Positions 22,532 through 35,134 of a stretch of DNA of 64,000 bases are shown here, one piece after another; within the stretch, counting starts at the first letter, position 1, and each line of letters starts with the position of its first letter. The position numbers were made by a program, and so were the translations under genes. Origin of the DNA: Drechmeria coniospora (Eukaryota > Ascomycota > Sordariomycetes > Hypocreales > Ophiocordycipitaceae); contig NC_054390.1 in assembly GCF_001625195.1 (NCBI RefSeq), forward strand, positions 2,876,027-2,940,026, given 5' to 3'. The notes under the pieces were generated by a model. The model was given only the letters and a program-made list of their open reading frames with translations, was not told the DNA's origin and searched no databases.

Positions 22532-23931
22532 ATGTCTGCCCCCGCCCAGAAGTTCAAGGTCGCCGACCTCTCTCTCGCCGCCTTTGGCCGCAAGGAGATC
22601 GAGCTCGCCGAGAACGAGATGCCCGGCCTCATGGCTACCCGCAAGAAGTACGCCGCCGACCAGCCTCTCAAGGGTGCCCGCATCGCCGGTTGCCTGCACA
22701 TGACGATCCAGACGGCCGTCCTCATCGAGACCCTCACGGCCCTCGGTGCCGAGGTGACGTGGACCAGCTGCAACATCTTCAGCACCCAGGACCACGCCGC
22801 CGCCGCCATCGCCGCCGCCGGCGTGCCCGTCTTCGCCTGGAAGGGCGAGACGGAGGAGGAGTACAACTGGTGCTTGGAGCAGCAGCTCCTCGCCTTCAAG
22901 GACAACAAGAAGCTGAACCTGATCCTCGACGACGGCGGTGACCTGACGCAGCTCGTCCACTCCAAGTACCCCGACATGCTCAAGGACTGCTTCGGCGTCT
23001 CCGAGGAGACCACGACGGGCGTCCACCACCTGTACCGCATGCTCAAGGACAAGAAGCTCCTCGTGCCCGCCATCAACGTCAACGACTCGGTCACCAAGTC
23101 CAAGTTCGACAACCTCTACGGCTGCCGCGAGTCGCTCATCGACGGCATCAAGCGTGCCACGGACGTGATGATTGCCGGCAAGGTCGCCGTCGTCGCCGGC
23201 TTCGGTGACGTCGGCAAGGGCTGCGCCATGGCTCTGCACGGCATGGGTGCCCGCGTCATCGTGACCGAGATCGACCCCATCAACGCCCTGCAGGCCGCCA
23301 TGGCCGGCTACCAGGTCATCCCGATGGAGAAGGCGGCCAAGATTGGCCAGATCTTCGTCACCACCACGGGCTGCCGTGACATCCTGACGGGCGTTCACTT
23401 CGAGGCCATGCCCAACGACGCCATCGTCTGCAGTAAGGAGCTCGTCCCCTGCGCTTCCCTCGTCGGCCGCTAACCTCGATAGACATTGGTCACTTTGACA
23501 TTGAGATTGACGTTGCCTGGCTGAAGAAGAATGCCAAGTCCGTCCAGAACATCAAGCCTCAGGTGGACCGCTTCCTGATGCCCTCTGGCCGTCACATCAT
23601 CCTCCTCGCCGAGGGCCGCCTGGTCAACCTCGGCTGCGCCACCGGCCACTCTTCCTTTGTCATGTCCTGCTCCTTCACCAACCAGGTCCTGGCCCAGATC
23701 ATGCTGTTCAAGGCCAACGACCAGGCTTGGGGTAAGAAGTACGTCGAGTTCGCCAAGACGGAGAAGCTCCAGGTTGGCGTCTACGTCCTGCCCAAGATCC
23801 TCGACGAGGAGGTCGCCCGCCTGCACCTGGATCACTGCCAGGCCGAGCTGAGCACCCTCACACCCGTCCAGGCCGAGTACCTCGGTCTCACCAAGGAGGG
23901 TCCCTACAAGGCTGAGATCTACCGCTACTAA
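22532..23931 (+). CDS. SAH1: S-adenosyl-L-homocysteine hydrolase
   Basis: Cytosolic NAD-dependent enzyme that splits S-adenosylhomocysteine into adenosine and homocysteine, removing the product inhibitor of methyltransferases. Exons 22532-23432 and 23483-23931 give 449 residues, the usual eukaryotic length. Landmarks are [19 protein letters not shown] at the N-terminus, [43 protein letters not shown], the NAD-binding [21 protein letters not shown] and [10 protein letters not shown] across the intron. The C-terminus is [10 protein letters not shown], where most orthologues have a KPDHYRY-like end; the Lys and Tyr that reach into the neighbouring subunit's NAD site are kept. The coding sequence is strongly C-ending, consistent with high expression. 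Confidence 0.97.
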
Positions 23932-24398
23932 TCTTGCCCCTCACGCATCGGCCCTTTGACGGGGCCTGGGGCGACGTCCTGCGGCCAAGGGCGAACGAGC
24001 GATGCAACGGGTGGGAAATTGAGTAGCATCCGGGCTCGTCAATGTAGGCAACTGGGTTTTTATATTGCTTGATTTTCGTCTTTCACGCAGCGCTGTCGAA
24101 ACGGACGGGGACTTCTCTCGCTGGGCAAGGAAAGCGAAAAAAACACTGCTTTTTCAACAAAATGGCGTTGGTTTTTGCTCAACATGATCTCATTCAACGA
24201 GATATGAAAATGACATGACGGATGAAGACGGACGGGGCAGTCTCGAGGCGCTTGCCATGCACGGGCACGCGTCAACCGCGGCCCGGGAAGTGTGCGGCCG
24301 ACTATAGTATAATAGATATGTTCTGACTCAAGAACCGTTGACGTTCTTCGGCCGACTTGCTCCTTCATCGCTGCCTCGTGACCGGCCACCCGCTTCCC

Positions 24399-25696
24399 TC
24401 AGGGCATATCTTTTTGCTCGGGCACGATGCTTCTTAGCCTCGCCTCCGTGACAGCCAAGCGCACGTTGCTGATGGCCCACTCCTCCATCTTTGTCTGCGT
24501 CTCGACGGTCCAAGTTCCCATGTGAGGGACGAGGAGGACGTTCTCGTTGGACATGAGCCCTGGGTGGATGTCGGGCTCTTCTTCGTAGACATCGAGGCCG
24601 ACGGTGGCGACGCGGCCCGAGGCCAGAGCGTCGACGAGGGCAGCCTCGTCCATGACGGCACCGCGAGCCGTGTTGACGATGACGATGCCGGGCTTCATGA
24701 GGGCAAACTGGGGCGCGGATATCGTATGGCGGGTTTGTGGCTGTACATGGAGAAAAAGTCACTTCTGCATCGCACGTACTTGGGCCACGAGGTGAGGCCC
24801 AAGGTGATGGGGACGATTGCTGGGACGGAAACTCACGTTCAGGGGCAGGTTGAGGCTGAGAACATCGCTCTCCGAGAGGAGAGTCTCGAAGCTGACGTAC
24901 TCGGCGTCGCCCTCGAGGTCTGGACAAAGGCGTGAACGATTGTGATAACGAATTTTCATGCCGAAAGCACGGGCCTTGGCGGCAAGGTTGCGGCCGATGC
25001 CGCCCATGCCGAGGATGCCGAGAACCTTGCCCTGGGGGTCGTGGCCGAGGCTGGGGAGGGTCTTGCCGCGCCAGTCGCCTGCTCGGAGCGCGTTCATGGA
25101 GATTGGCAGGTTGCGCATGGCGCCGATGAGGAGCCAGATGTTTATGTCGGCGGTGGCGTCATCGACAGCCGTGGGGGTGTTGGAGACGCGCACATTGCGT
25201 TTGGTGCAGGCTGGGATGTCAACCTGATCGTAGCCAGCACCTGGACAGCGAGCTCCTCGTCAGCACGACCTCTGCGCTTTACCTTGTGCTCATCGCCCGC
25301 CCTGCAGCATGAGGGTGCTACGGATCAGGTGGAGGCTCACCGTTGTGGCAGAGAAAGCGGAGGCTCTTGGGGAGGACGTCGAGAAGCTCGTCGTCGATCC
25401 TACCCGTCACGCTGACCGAGCCAAAGGTGCGGTAGGCGACGGTGACGCCGTCAAAAATGCCGGATCTGCATTCGGCAAGGAATTGCTGGCGGTCGGTGGC
25501 CTTGGGCTCGAGAACGTGGGCGATGTCGGCAATGGTCGCCCAGGCTTCCTGTGCACTGCATGGCAATGTTGGCCCAACGGCTGCTACAGCGGATCAGGCC
25601 GTGGGCCATGGCAGCCATGACAACACTCCGACTTGCCGAGGAGGACACGTACTGTTCGATCTTGCCAAGCAGCAGGACCTTGGGTTTGTCGGCCAT
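24399..25696 (-). CDS. D-isomer-specific 2-hydroxyacid dehydrogenase (glyoxylate/hydroxypyruvate reductase type)
   Basis: NAD(P)H-dependent reductase of 2-oxoacids, most like fungal glyoxylate/hydroxypyruvate reductases; the exact substrate cannot be read from sequence. Four exons, 25696-25653, 25555-25341, 25240-24837 and 24740-24399, give 334 residues. The joins read KIEHAQEAWATIADIA, CHNGAGYDQVD and LPLNPQTRHTISAP, all typical of the family. The Rossmann motif is LGMGGIGRNLA. Catalytic residues are the Arg in NTARGAVMDE, the Glu in LDVYEEEP and the His in LLVPHMGTWT. There is no peroxisomal targeting tripeptide (ends KDMP). The gene converges on SAH hydrolase. Confidence 0.92.
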
Positions 25697-26332
25697 CCTC
25701 GTGGCCGTCGGAGTGGCTCTGTTTTGTGCCGGCTTGTGGTGTAGGAATCCAATCTCGCAGATCAGAGGCCGAGGTGAGCGACTTCGATGGATGAAGCAGT
25801 TGGGTGAGGCAAACTATCTTTTCAGAAGCCTCCAGAGGTCGAATGATTCTTCTGCGACTCAAAGGCTTGCTTGCGTTGGAAACACAGCCTCGCCGACGCA
25901 AGTACTCGTGGAGCTCGACACGATGGTGGGGTTGCTGGTCGAGTCAGAGTGGGGGTGGAAGAAGGGGGGATTTCATGGATGCATCATGCATGTCCCGATC
26001 ACGGCTTCGCTCGCCCAACGATGGTCCCTTTTCGGCACAGGCATAAATAATTGTGAAATATCCACCACCTTGCAGCGTACTTTGTATTCTGTATTGCATC
26101 AGCCGGCACACGAGTTCTTGTGAAGAGCTGTCCTGTATTGGTAAATATGCCGCTGCAGAGCCATCTGACCTGCAACGTCGTCAATTGTGATGCTCGTCCA
26201 AATACCAAACGTGCACAGCACACGGGCACCGCAGACTGCGGCTAGAACAAGTCCAGTATATTCGGATGAAACGGCAAGTGCCTAGATGCAGTAGAAATCT
26301 CCGTCTTCCCCCCTAGCATCCTTCCCGGGCAA
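25697..26332. other. Intergenic, tandem minus-strand genes
   Basis: 636 bp between the hydroxyacid dehydrogenase start and the stop of the DUF1640 gene. It serves as promoter of the former and 3' region of the latter. No gene or repeat is seen. Confidence 0.6.
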
Positions 26333-27148
26333 CTACATGAGCAGCCTCCAGGCACCGAGCATGAGGGCGGCAAAACCGGTGCACACGCCCATCAACCACT
26401 GAAGCGTCTGGAACTTGACCTGCTCGAGCTTCTCCCGCAGAGCCGCCACCTCCTGCTCAATCTTGGTCTCCGTCTCCTTGATCATGAGCTCTTGGCCGAC
26501 GGCCTCCTCACGGATCCGGCCCTTTTCGAGGTTGAGGTCGAGCCGGACGCTGGCCTGGGTGCGACTGATCTCGTCACGCAACCGGCTGCTCAGCTTGGCG
26601 ATGTCGTTGGTCAGGCGTTCGTGGGCGCTGCGCGTCGTGTTGGACTCGGTGCTGTCGGCCGAGAGCAGCTCGGAGCGGAGCTTGGCGAAGTCGACCTTTT
26701 GCGTGTACGTGGCCTTGGCCGCGTCCTCGCGCAGGACCATGGTGCGCGTGAGGTTCTGGATGCTACGGCCCAACCGCCGTGAGCGCTCCCGATTTTTGAC
26801 CGGCACGAGGCAAGGGGTGCTGCCGTCTTACCTCTCTTCGATGACGTCGTTCAGAACGACCATCATGGCGACGGACTGGTCCTCGGTGAAGCCCTCACTC
26901 TGCAGTCGCTTGACAAACTTGAGCGTGTCAAAGTGGTGATCGCGCTGCCGCAGAGCCGTCACGTGAAACGCTCGACGGATAATCGGACTCTGGCCGGCGG
27001 CTTGTCGCATCATGAGAGCCGTGCCGCGGTAGAAGGGATGCGGCTTGGCTCGCAGGGCGGCCAGCGGTGGCGAGGGAGCACTCCAGCTCAGTCGAGGCAA
27101 CAAGAATCGCGGCACCGACTCGGCGGCTGCGAGGGCCAAAGATGCCAT
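26333..27148 (-). CDS. Mitochondrial coiled-coil protein, DUF1640 / FMP32-MCUR1 family
   Basis: Mitochondrial inner-membrane protein of the CCDC90/FMP32 family, which has been linked to cytochrome oxidase assembly and, in animals, to the calcium uniporter. Exons 27148-26832 and 26762-26333 give 248 residues; the junction reads NDVIEER|SIQNLTRTMV. The leader is rich in Arg/Ala/Leu and contains RRAFHVTALRQRDHHFDTL, a typical processing region. The family signature is DTLKFVKRLQSEGFTEDQS. A long coiled coil (about residues 120-220, TRSAHERLTNDIAKLSSRLRD) ends in one C-terminal transmembrane helix (WLMGVCTGFAALMLGAW). Family assignment is firm; the molecular role is uncertain. Confidence 0.88.
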
Positions 27149-29594
27149 GATGAGGGAGCGAAGAGCTGGTGCGATGGAATTTTTCGACCTTGGTTTGCTC
27201 TGCTGTGTTGAAGGGGCCAAAGAGAGACGCCGCAGCTTCAACGAATTGCCCGTCTGTCGTTGCTTTGGTGTTGGAGCGTGTAAGTACTGCAATGAAGCAT
27301 ACACGTGGGAGGGGCAATGGAGGGTCAGGCAAGGGTCGGGCAATTATTATTGCAGTACGGAGCACTCCGTCCTGGTACTCCGTCCTGGTACTCCGTACTG
27401 TACTCCGTACTGTAACGTGATCCGGAAATATTCCTCTGTATTAATTACTGCAGCTATCCTGGCTCATGTCGATAACGTAAGCAAGGCGTGGCCACCACGG
27501 CTCCAGGTTCTTAACCTTTCCCCTCCATTGATGGATAGTTTCAAGAATATCTACAAATAGATGCTACCAGGAGCGTCCACTGCGAGCAGTATTGTTGCCA
27601 GGTTACAAGTAGGGGCCGCAATAGTAAACCTACAAGTCACCGCCATTTCACAGTTTCTATATCCAGGGGTCCTACACACCCCTCTGCATCTCGCCACGTT
27701 TTCGCCAGTTCGCAATGCTGCGAAATCGATTCTGCCACAGATGCTCCGTAGCGAGCCACCTTGTTGAAGTTGATGCTACACGTGAAAAGTACACTTGCAA
27801 AGTAATGTACCTACTGAGCGTACTGATGTAATGTGCATGTAATACAGGTATGTATGTCCTGTAAGTACAGTACTTTGTAGGGAGTCCTTCATTACAGGTA
27901 CGTACCTAGTAGGTACACTTATGTGATGTCGACACCAACTTGTAGTTGCATACTCCGTAATACTCCGTCCAAACATACCAAGTACAAGAACACCTAGGTA
28001 CTAGAGGTACTGGAAAGTAAGCACAGAGGTACATACTGTAGTTGTAAGCATCTGGTATTACAAGTACTTTAGTACTGTACAGTGTTTTACTTGGAAACAC
28101 AGCAGTACTGGCAAGGTTACAATTACAATACTGTACTGTATGGTGTAAGTACTCCGTACAGAGTGAGTACTGCACTTACATGTACAGTAGATGTACAGTA
28201 CTGTACTCCGTACTGGCCGTTGACAGCCTTGGTGGAGCTTGCGAGTCAGAAATGCGCTGAACCCCCTACCGCCTGAAACGCAGCCGGGCTAGTATTACTG
28301 TAAGAGTACACCTACAGTACACCTAAGTACAGTACTAGGTACTTACATACGGAGTACAACTACTGTACTCCGTACTGTACTCCGTCCAGTAGTCTGTAGA
28401 TGCAGGCAGGCGGGTCTGGGAACGCCGTTGTAGCAGAACGGGTCCACCCCGCTATGCCCGTACCAAGGAAAGCTACCTACCTATACGGATAGTACAAGTA
28501 GTATTTGTAAGTACTTGTACTCCGCACTCCGTACAACGAACAGAGTACATCGAACTTAATTCACAAGTACAAGAGCTTAACAAGTGCAGGATGCTGTCCT
28601 GGTACTACGGTATACAAGTAAGCATACTGCAAATCATACAGCGTACTGGGAATCGGATGGAGAAGTGCAAGGATTGAAAGTGGCTCAGTGTCAGAAGGAT
28701 TTCTGTAAAGTAAGTAGGCCATGGAACGCGCGATGCGCACTCGTACTCGGATACGACGACGTTAAACCCACCGACGTACTTGCATGTACTTCTACTTACT
28801 GTAATTATGTACTCCGCAAACTAAGTACAGTAATACTTATTCCCGACACACTGTTGGCTGCGTCTCATGAGGACCAGAATGGGACTCAAACTCTTCATGT
28901 ACCAAGCTTCCAAGGCCTGCTGTACAATCTGCCCTTGAATTTGAATCCTTTTCGTTTCCTCGGTGACTTTACTTCTCTCTTACTCCCGTGCTCGTGCCAA
29001 ATTCCGAATCCAGTTCACCAACGCCTGCCGGATTCTCCATCCATGGGCAGAGCTCAGTGCGAGTAAAAGAATGCTCGTGTACTGTATTTCGCAAGTTGGC
29101 CTGGCTTGGACGCTCCAAGGGTCGCGTTCGTAGCCGTAGAGCGTACAGCACATCAACGTGCCTGCCTTACGCCCTGTCCATTGCAGCCTGTATGAATGAA
29201 TCATGACCTGAATGTACATTGAGTGACCGTTCGTGTCAAGCAAGGATAGGACGTTCCAACGCGAACCCATAGCCCCTCTAACCACTTGTATTCCTAGTTC
29301 ATGAACCAACAGACTGCAAGCAAGTACAACCACTCCTACTTACAAGCTCCGCATTCAATGCCCCGCCGGATCATTTGCCGGCCCACCTTCTGTACTCCAA
29401 GGCCAGCCAAGAAACGGCCATCGCAGAAAAGTTTTCGACGTTAATAGGCCACTGCAGGCTTCAAACTATTTTCAATCCGAGTCTTCCGCGTGCCATCACG
29501 CAAAGGCATCGCATCTTTGGCAAGAAACCCCAGCTGAGACGCTGAACTGCTCGGTCAATTTTTCCGACCAACCCCCACGTCCTCGTCGCACAAG
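27149..29594. other. Gene-poor divergent interval with GTAC island
   Basis: 2.4 kb between divergent starts. GTAC words are dense at 27340-27420 and from 27780 to about 28620, with more at 28785-28835. No frame resembles a protein. The right 500 bases are ordinary sequence and presumably carry the ADE4 promoter. Confidence 0.6.
27780..28620. repeat. GTAC-word island 2
   Basis: About 840 bases rich in GTACTCCGTAC, AAGTACAGTAC and TACTGTACAGT words in both orientations, with no fixed period. It is the longest such island in the window. Local AT content is higher than in the flanks. Confidence 0.78.
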
Positions 29595-32239
29595 ATGTGT
29601 GGTGTCTCGGCCATATTGGTATGTTCGCGCTGTCCGCTGCCATGCCCCTCCCCCGCCCTGACCCATGTCCCGGAGGACGCCATGTGCCGATGGACGCAAG
29701 TGCCGACAGACGGCAACGCGGATGCAATGGTAGCATGCTAACTGCCCTGGCAGCTCGGCGATTCCAAAGCCACCTCGGCAGCCGTCGACCTGCACGAGTC
29801 CCTATATTATCTTCAACATGTATGTCACCGGACCCTCCAACCAACCCGCACCGCCAACTCGACGCACGAAGCCAGCTCGCATCCATCCTCGGCTGCATGG
29901 GACGAAAGCTGACGCTCGGAACAGCGCGGACAGGATGCGGCGGGCATCGCCGTTTGCCAGGGCGGCCGCGTGCACATGTGCAAAGGCAATGGCATGGCCA
30001 GCAAGGTGTTTGACGAGGGCAGACGCGTGACGACGGCGACGATGCCCGGCTTCATGGGGTATGGCGACCTTGGTTGGCGGCCAGCAAGAATATCCTCGTC
30101 GGAAGCATGAGGAATGAGGAATGAGGCTGATCATGTGCTGCAGCATCTCTCACGTGAGATATCCGACGGCAGGCACATCATCGGCGTAGGTCGTGCCCCG
30201 ACCACTCGAGGCTCCCGCCGGCGACGACCCCTACTAACGGCACCTTGATGCTGCAGGTCGGAGGCGCAGCCGTTTTACGTCAATTCCCCGTATGGCCTGT
30301 CCATGAGTGTCAACGGAAATCTCGTCAATACGCCGAATCTTGTCCGATTCCTCGATCACGAGGCTCGACGCCACGTAAACACCGACTCGGACTCGGAACT
30401 ACTGTGGGCCGATCCGTCTTCGAGATTTCGCCTCGGTGCTCTCCCTAACGTCTACTCTCCAGACTCAATGTTTTCGCCCATGCTCTCAGCGAACTCGGCA
30501 AATCCCGAGCCAACGTGGAGGATGTCTTCACCGCACTGCGCGAGGTGTATGCAAGATGCCATGGTGCCTTTGCCTGCGTGGGAATGCTTGCCGGCTTTGG
30601 CATCTTAGGTTTCCGGTATACCTTGGCTCCGGCCCCCTGCAAAACGTCTCGAGTTACCTATACTTATCCATCGGCAGCGACGAGAACGGCATCCGGCCCC
30701 TCTGCCTCGGCTCACGTCCGTCCGAAACGGTCGAGGGCGCCATGGACTACTGTCTTGCGTCGGAATCCATTGCCCTTTCCCAGCTTGGCTTCAAAGACAT
30801 TGTCGACATCCTGCCCGGTCAAGCCGTCTTTTTGAAGAAAGACGGGACGCCCCAGTTCTCCCAGATTGTCGAGATGAAATCCTACAGCCCCGACCTCTTC
30901 GAGTATCTGTACCTGGCGAGGCCCGACTGCTGGATTGACGGAATATCCGTCCACCGCAGCCGGCAGAACATGGGCATCAAGCTGGCCCACAGGATGAGGC
31001 AGGTCTTGGGAGAGGAAGGCATTCGTGAGATTGACGTCGGTACGTCACCAGTCACCCAATTCCCGCCCTCGAGCATTTCGTCCGCCGTCTGCGCTTCATT
31101 GTGTCGTCGGTCGATGTCGCTGACCCAACTTTTCAAGTCATTCCCATACCAGAGGTCAGTCATCTCCACCAACCCTCAACATCTCGTCACGGTTATGGCT
31201 AACAACCGTCTCGCGACCAGACAAGCGATACGGCCGCTGGCACCTTGGCCAAGGAGCTCGCGAAACCGCTCTCCAACGCGTTTGTGAAGAATCGATACAT
31301 ACACCGCACATTCATCGTATGTCTCGGCCGTCGTGGAATGCTCCAGGCGAATGCATCGGCTGATTATTGGACGAATCTAGCTTCCCGGCCAGAAGGCACG
31401 ACAAAAAAGCGTTCGCCGCAAGCTCTCGGCCATCGCGGTGGAGTTCAAAGGCAAGGTCGTCTGCCTCGTGGACGACAGCATTGTGCGAGGCACCACTTCA
31501 CGAGAGATTGTACGTATCTCGTTGCCAAATTCACAAGCAGCGGCGAGGGCTAATCCGCTTTGTGCATCCAGGTGCAAATGGTCAAGGAATGCGAGGCAAA
31601 GAAGATTATCATTGTGTCTTGCAGTCCCGAGATCACGCATCCGCATATCGTAAGTGTTGGGCCATGGCTCCAGGCTGGCACGACCAGCAGCTAATCGAGT
31701 CGTCGTAGCACGGCATTGACCTTGCCGATCCGGCCCGTACGTTTGACCCTCGGATGCATGGTGGAGTGGAATAAGCTAACCAAGGGCCGTCCAGAACTCC
31801 TCGCTCACCGCAGGACGTTGCAACAGATGACCGACGTACTTCAGTGCGATGCTTTGGTCTTCCAAACACTCGAGGATCTGGAAGCGGCTTGCATCGAAGC
31901 AGGAAACAAAAAATGCAAGGTCACTTCTTTCGAGATTGGCGTCTTCTGCGGTCAATACAAGACACCCGTTCCCACCGATTATTTCGAGCGTTCGGGCCGC
32001 GAAGCCGGGAAGCCATCGGCGAAGCACGTGGGGGCGAGGGATGAAGCGAGAGATGCCACCGCCGTCCTTGTCGCGAGCAGCGGCCCTACCATGGTGCCGC
32101 AGGAGGCCTCGAGCGAGGAGCGCTCCAAGGCCTTGGAGAATCGAGAAGACATCAGGTGCGTGCGAGGACAAAGCGACGTTTGCATGTGATTGCTAATGGT
32201 CACCATGACAGTCTCTACAACCTTGCAAGCAGGACATAG
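29595..32239 (+). CDS. ADE4: Amidophosphoribosyltransferase (first step of de novo purine synthesis)
   Basis: Transfers the amide nitrogen of glutamine to PRPP. Fourteen exons: 29595-29618, 29754-29819, 29925-30058, 30144-30185, 30257-30403, 30463-30615, 30678-31039, 31138-31154, 31221-31316, 31381-31509, 31572-31649, 31709-31736, 31795-32155 and 32212-32239, giving 554 residues with every phase consistent. MCGVSAIL supplies the N-terminal catalytic Cys exposed after Met removal. The glutaminase domain continues with [28 protein letters not shown]-like [11 protein letters not shown] and PFYVNSPYG. The PRPP-binding loop is [16 protein letters not shown]. The end reads [10 protein letters not shown]. 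With 13 introns, including a 17-nt internal exon, it is far more intron-rich than its neighbours. Open frames in the region are misleading fragments. Confidence 0.94.
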
Positions 32240-32966
32240 TCGTCTCCGATCGATCACGGAGAGTGGGCAGTCCCAAATCCACAGGGGAGACTCTGCAGAC
32301 GAGTGAAAGATGGGGATTCCTCGTGTACAAAGTATCATGGCGAAGTGATGGTGCCGACAACTGCTGCGGCTTCTTCGGTGGAATTGCTCGTGCTCGAGGC
32401 AGCTAGCTTCTCTACAGTACAGCCGCATAGACGTCGGCCAGGCGAAAGCGTACCATGAACGTCTCTGTCGATCATTGCTTCGAGAGTATACGCTCCGCAT
32501 CGCGCCTGCGTAGGGCCTCGGGAGTCGTGGGTGCACGATTGGCCAAAGGCTGGGATGATGTCTCAGATGATGAGCCTGTAATTGGCATTCCATTAATACG
32601 GAGTACGGAGCAATAATACTCCGTGCTGCGTCTGTGGATACATTGGTATTACTTTGTGACGACACCCACCCAAGTTGACCTCCTGCAAGGATTCGGCCAA
32701 TGACATCAGCGATGGAGAAGCCCAACGGCTCGGGGTTCGGATTCGGCCGGAACCCCGATCAATGCCAGAACCCCATGGTTCGAGCGAAGCCGTTGGCATT
32801 CAAGCCACGTCGAGTGCGAACCCCGAGCCGACATGCTGCCAACACTTACAAGTCGATGGCTGGACGACGCCGGCCATGACAGTTTCCCTCCCTGTTTCAA
32901 CTCCGTTCCTCCCGCTACGACGTCTGGCCAGATCGGCGCGGTAACGAATCCCGGATTGAAACGACG
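32240..32966. other. Intergenic ADE4 / Zn2Cys6 regulator
   Basis: 727 bp without a gene. A small inverted pair, ATACGGAGTACGGAGCAATAATACTCCGT, lies at about 32597-32625 and can form a hairpin. It lies 340 bases before the regulator's ATG. Confidence 0.6.
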
Positions 32967-35134
32967 ATGCAGCCGCAGACGGCAGGCGTTGCAACGACTG
33001 GCAAGTCCAAGACGGGCCGGCCGGCAGGCTACGGCCAGTCCTGCACCAACTGCTCCAAGGCGAAATGCAGATGCATGCTGCGGGCGGACGGCGAGGCCGA
33101 TGGTGGCTGTGAGCGCTGCTACCGGCTGGACAAGTCTTGCGAAAGAATCGTGGCAAATCGAAAACGCACGCAGAAGCGGTCGGCGAGTTCGAGGACGGCT
33201 CAGCTCGAGGAGAAGCTCCAAGATCTCGTATCGATATTGCGAGCCAGCCAACACCCCGGCCAGCAGGGCGTCGATGCCGCTTCCCTGGCGCAGTCGTCCT
33301 CTTCGTCTTCGCCCTCGCAGTCGCTGCTGCACCAGCTGCCGCCCAGCCGACTAGACTCCCTCGTGGAAGCGGCAACGGCCAACACGGCCAGTACCAAGAC
33401 GCGGCAGAAGGCACCGCCGCCACCGCCGTTGTTTTGCATGGATCAACCAGCATGTGCAGATAATACCGCCGTCCCTTCGGCCGTGAACGCGTACACGCGT
33501 GCCGAGCCGACGCTTGAAGAGGCAGAAGTCTACCTCGCCAAGTTTCGCGACTGGCTGAAGAATTTCCCCTTCATGCACCTGCCTGCCGACCTTACGGCCT
33601 CTGCCCTGCGTCAGAGTCGGCCGATTCTGTGGCTCTCCATCATGAACATGACGAGCATGTCGTTGCCGCAGCAGCACCTTTTGAGGAGCAAGTTTCGCCA
33701 AGAGATTGCCGAAAGGATGATCTTCAACCACGAGCGCAGCATGGACCTCCTGCTGGGCTTGATCGCCTATCTCGTCTGGTGCGTTTCCCTCCTGCCCTTC
33801 ATCTCCATGGCGGAACCGGCACACGCTTACACCCATCCTGTTTCACGTGTGCAGGGCCACCATGAACACCGGCCCCAGCACCAAGCCGTTCCTCATCCTC
33901 TACGCCCAGCTGGCCGCCGCCGTCCTCTTCGACATGGGCTTGACGCGATCCCCCAACGAGGAGCAGCAGTCGGGCCTGTACCTGAAGGTTTGGAACCTGC
34001 GGCCGACGCCGGCGCCCAAGACGCGAACGCTGGAGGAATGCAGGGCCGTGCTCGCCTTCTGGTTCTGCACCTCGACGTAAGTGCACCGTACGCCGGGACG
34101 AGGAGAAGGTGCCGGCATGTCATGTCATCTCACGGGCCCTGACTGACGGATCCCCCGCTTCGCCTGCAGCTGCACCTCCTTCATCGGCAAGATGGAGACG
34201 CTCAACTGGACCTCGCACATGGACGAGTGCTTGGCCCTTCTCGAGCACGAGCGCGAGCAGCCGCTGGATGAGGTCCTCGTGGCCATCATCAAGAGCCAGC
34301 TCGTAGGGGAGGAGGCGCAGAAGCTGCTGCGGCTCCAGGGAGCGACCGATGCCGGCCAAGGGCCAAGCTTCATCTACAAGACCGGTCTCATCAACCGGCT
34401 GGACCGGCTGAAGCAAAGTCTCCCCGCCGCACTTCACTTTCACTGTACGCTCGACGGACGCGAGTGCAACGGGACGGACGGACACTGGCTGATTTGCCGC
34501 TGCAGATCTGGTCCGCTCGCAGCTGTACGCCATCGAGGCGAGCGTCCATTCCATCGGCCTCTTCACCGATCAGCCCATCCCGGAGGCGGCGAGGACGAGC
34601 AGCATGTACGCCTGCACCAAAGCCGCGAGCTCCTGGTACAGCGCCTTCTTCAGCGTGCCGCTCATCGACGTCCCCGGCCTCCCTTTCGCCGTGTACGTGA
34701 GCATGTCGCACATGCAGGCCATCCTGTACCGGCTCACCACCTCCACCGACGCCAACTGGGACAAGGAGATTCTCCGGAGCGGCGCGGACCTGCTTGTTCT
34801 GCTGGACAAGACCATCGACGTGTTCGGCAACATTGCCCAGGTCTACCAGCTGCGCACCGACGACAGCGACGGTACGCTCTTCACCAAGGGAGCGCGCATC
34901 CTCCGCAACGTCCGCAGCTTTTGGGAGCCCGAGCTGTCCCAGCACCTGCGCGGAGCCAACCTGCCGACGCCGAACAGCCAGACGGGCCTGGCCATGAGCA
35001 GCAACCTGGCCGTGCTGGAGCCGAAGCTCGTCGCCGCCAACGACAGTTCCGTTCAGGCCGATGCGGCGGCTGTGGCCTATGAACTCAACGACCTAACCTG
35101 GATGACGGACATTTTCGGGCCCTGGGAGCTGTAG
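32967..35134 (+). CDS. Zn2Cys6 (fungal-type) transcription factor
   Basis: Nuclear regulator of unknown target. Exons 32967-33778, 33855-34076, 34170-34444 and 34506-35134 give 645 residues. The binuclear zinc cluster is C26-x2-C29-x6-C36-x11-C48-x2-C51-x6-C58, with an extra Cys at 34. A basic linker (NRKRTQKRS) and a short leucine-rich coiled segment (QLEEKLQDLVSILRA) for dimerisation follow, then a Ser/Gln/Pro-rich region. The long helical middle and C-terminal part (FRDWLKNFPFMHLP, LECRAVLAFWFCTS-type, MDECLALLEHERE) resembles the regulatory region of many C6 proteins but not a specific one I can name. No metabolic cluster surrounds it, so its target cannot be inferred from context. Confidence 0.9.
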
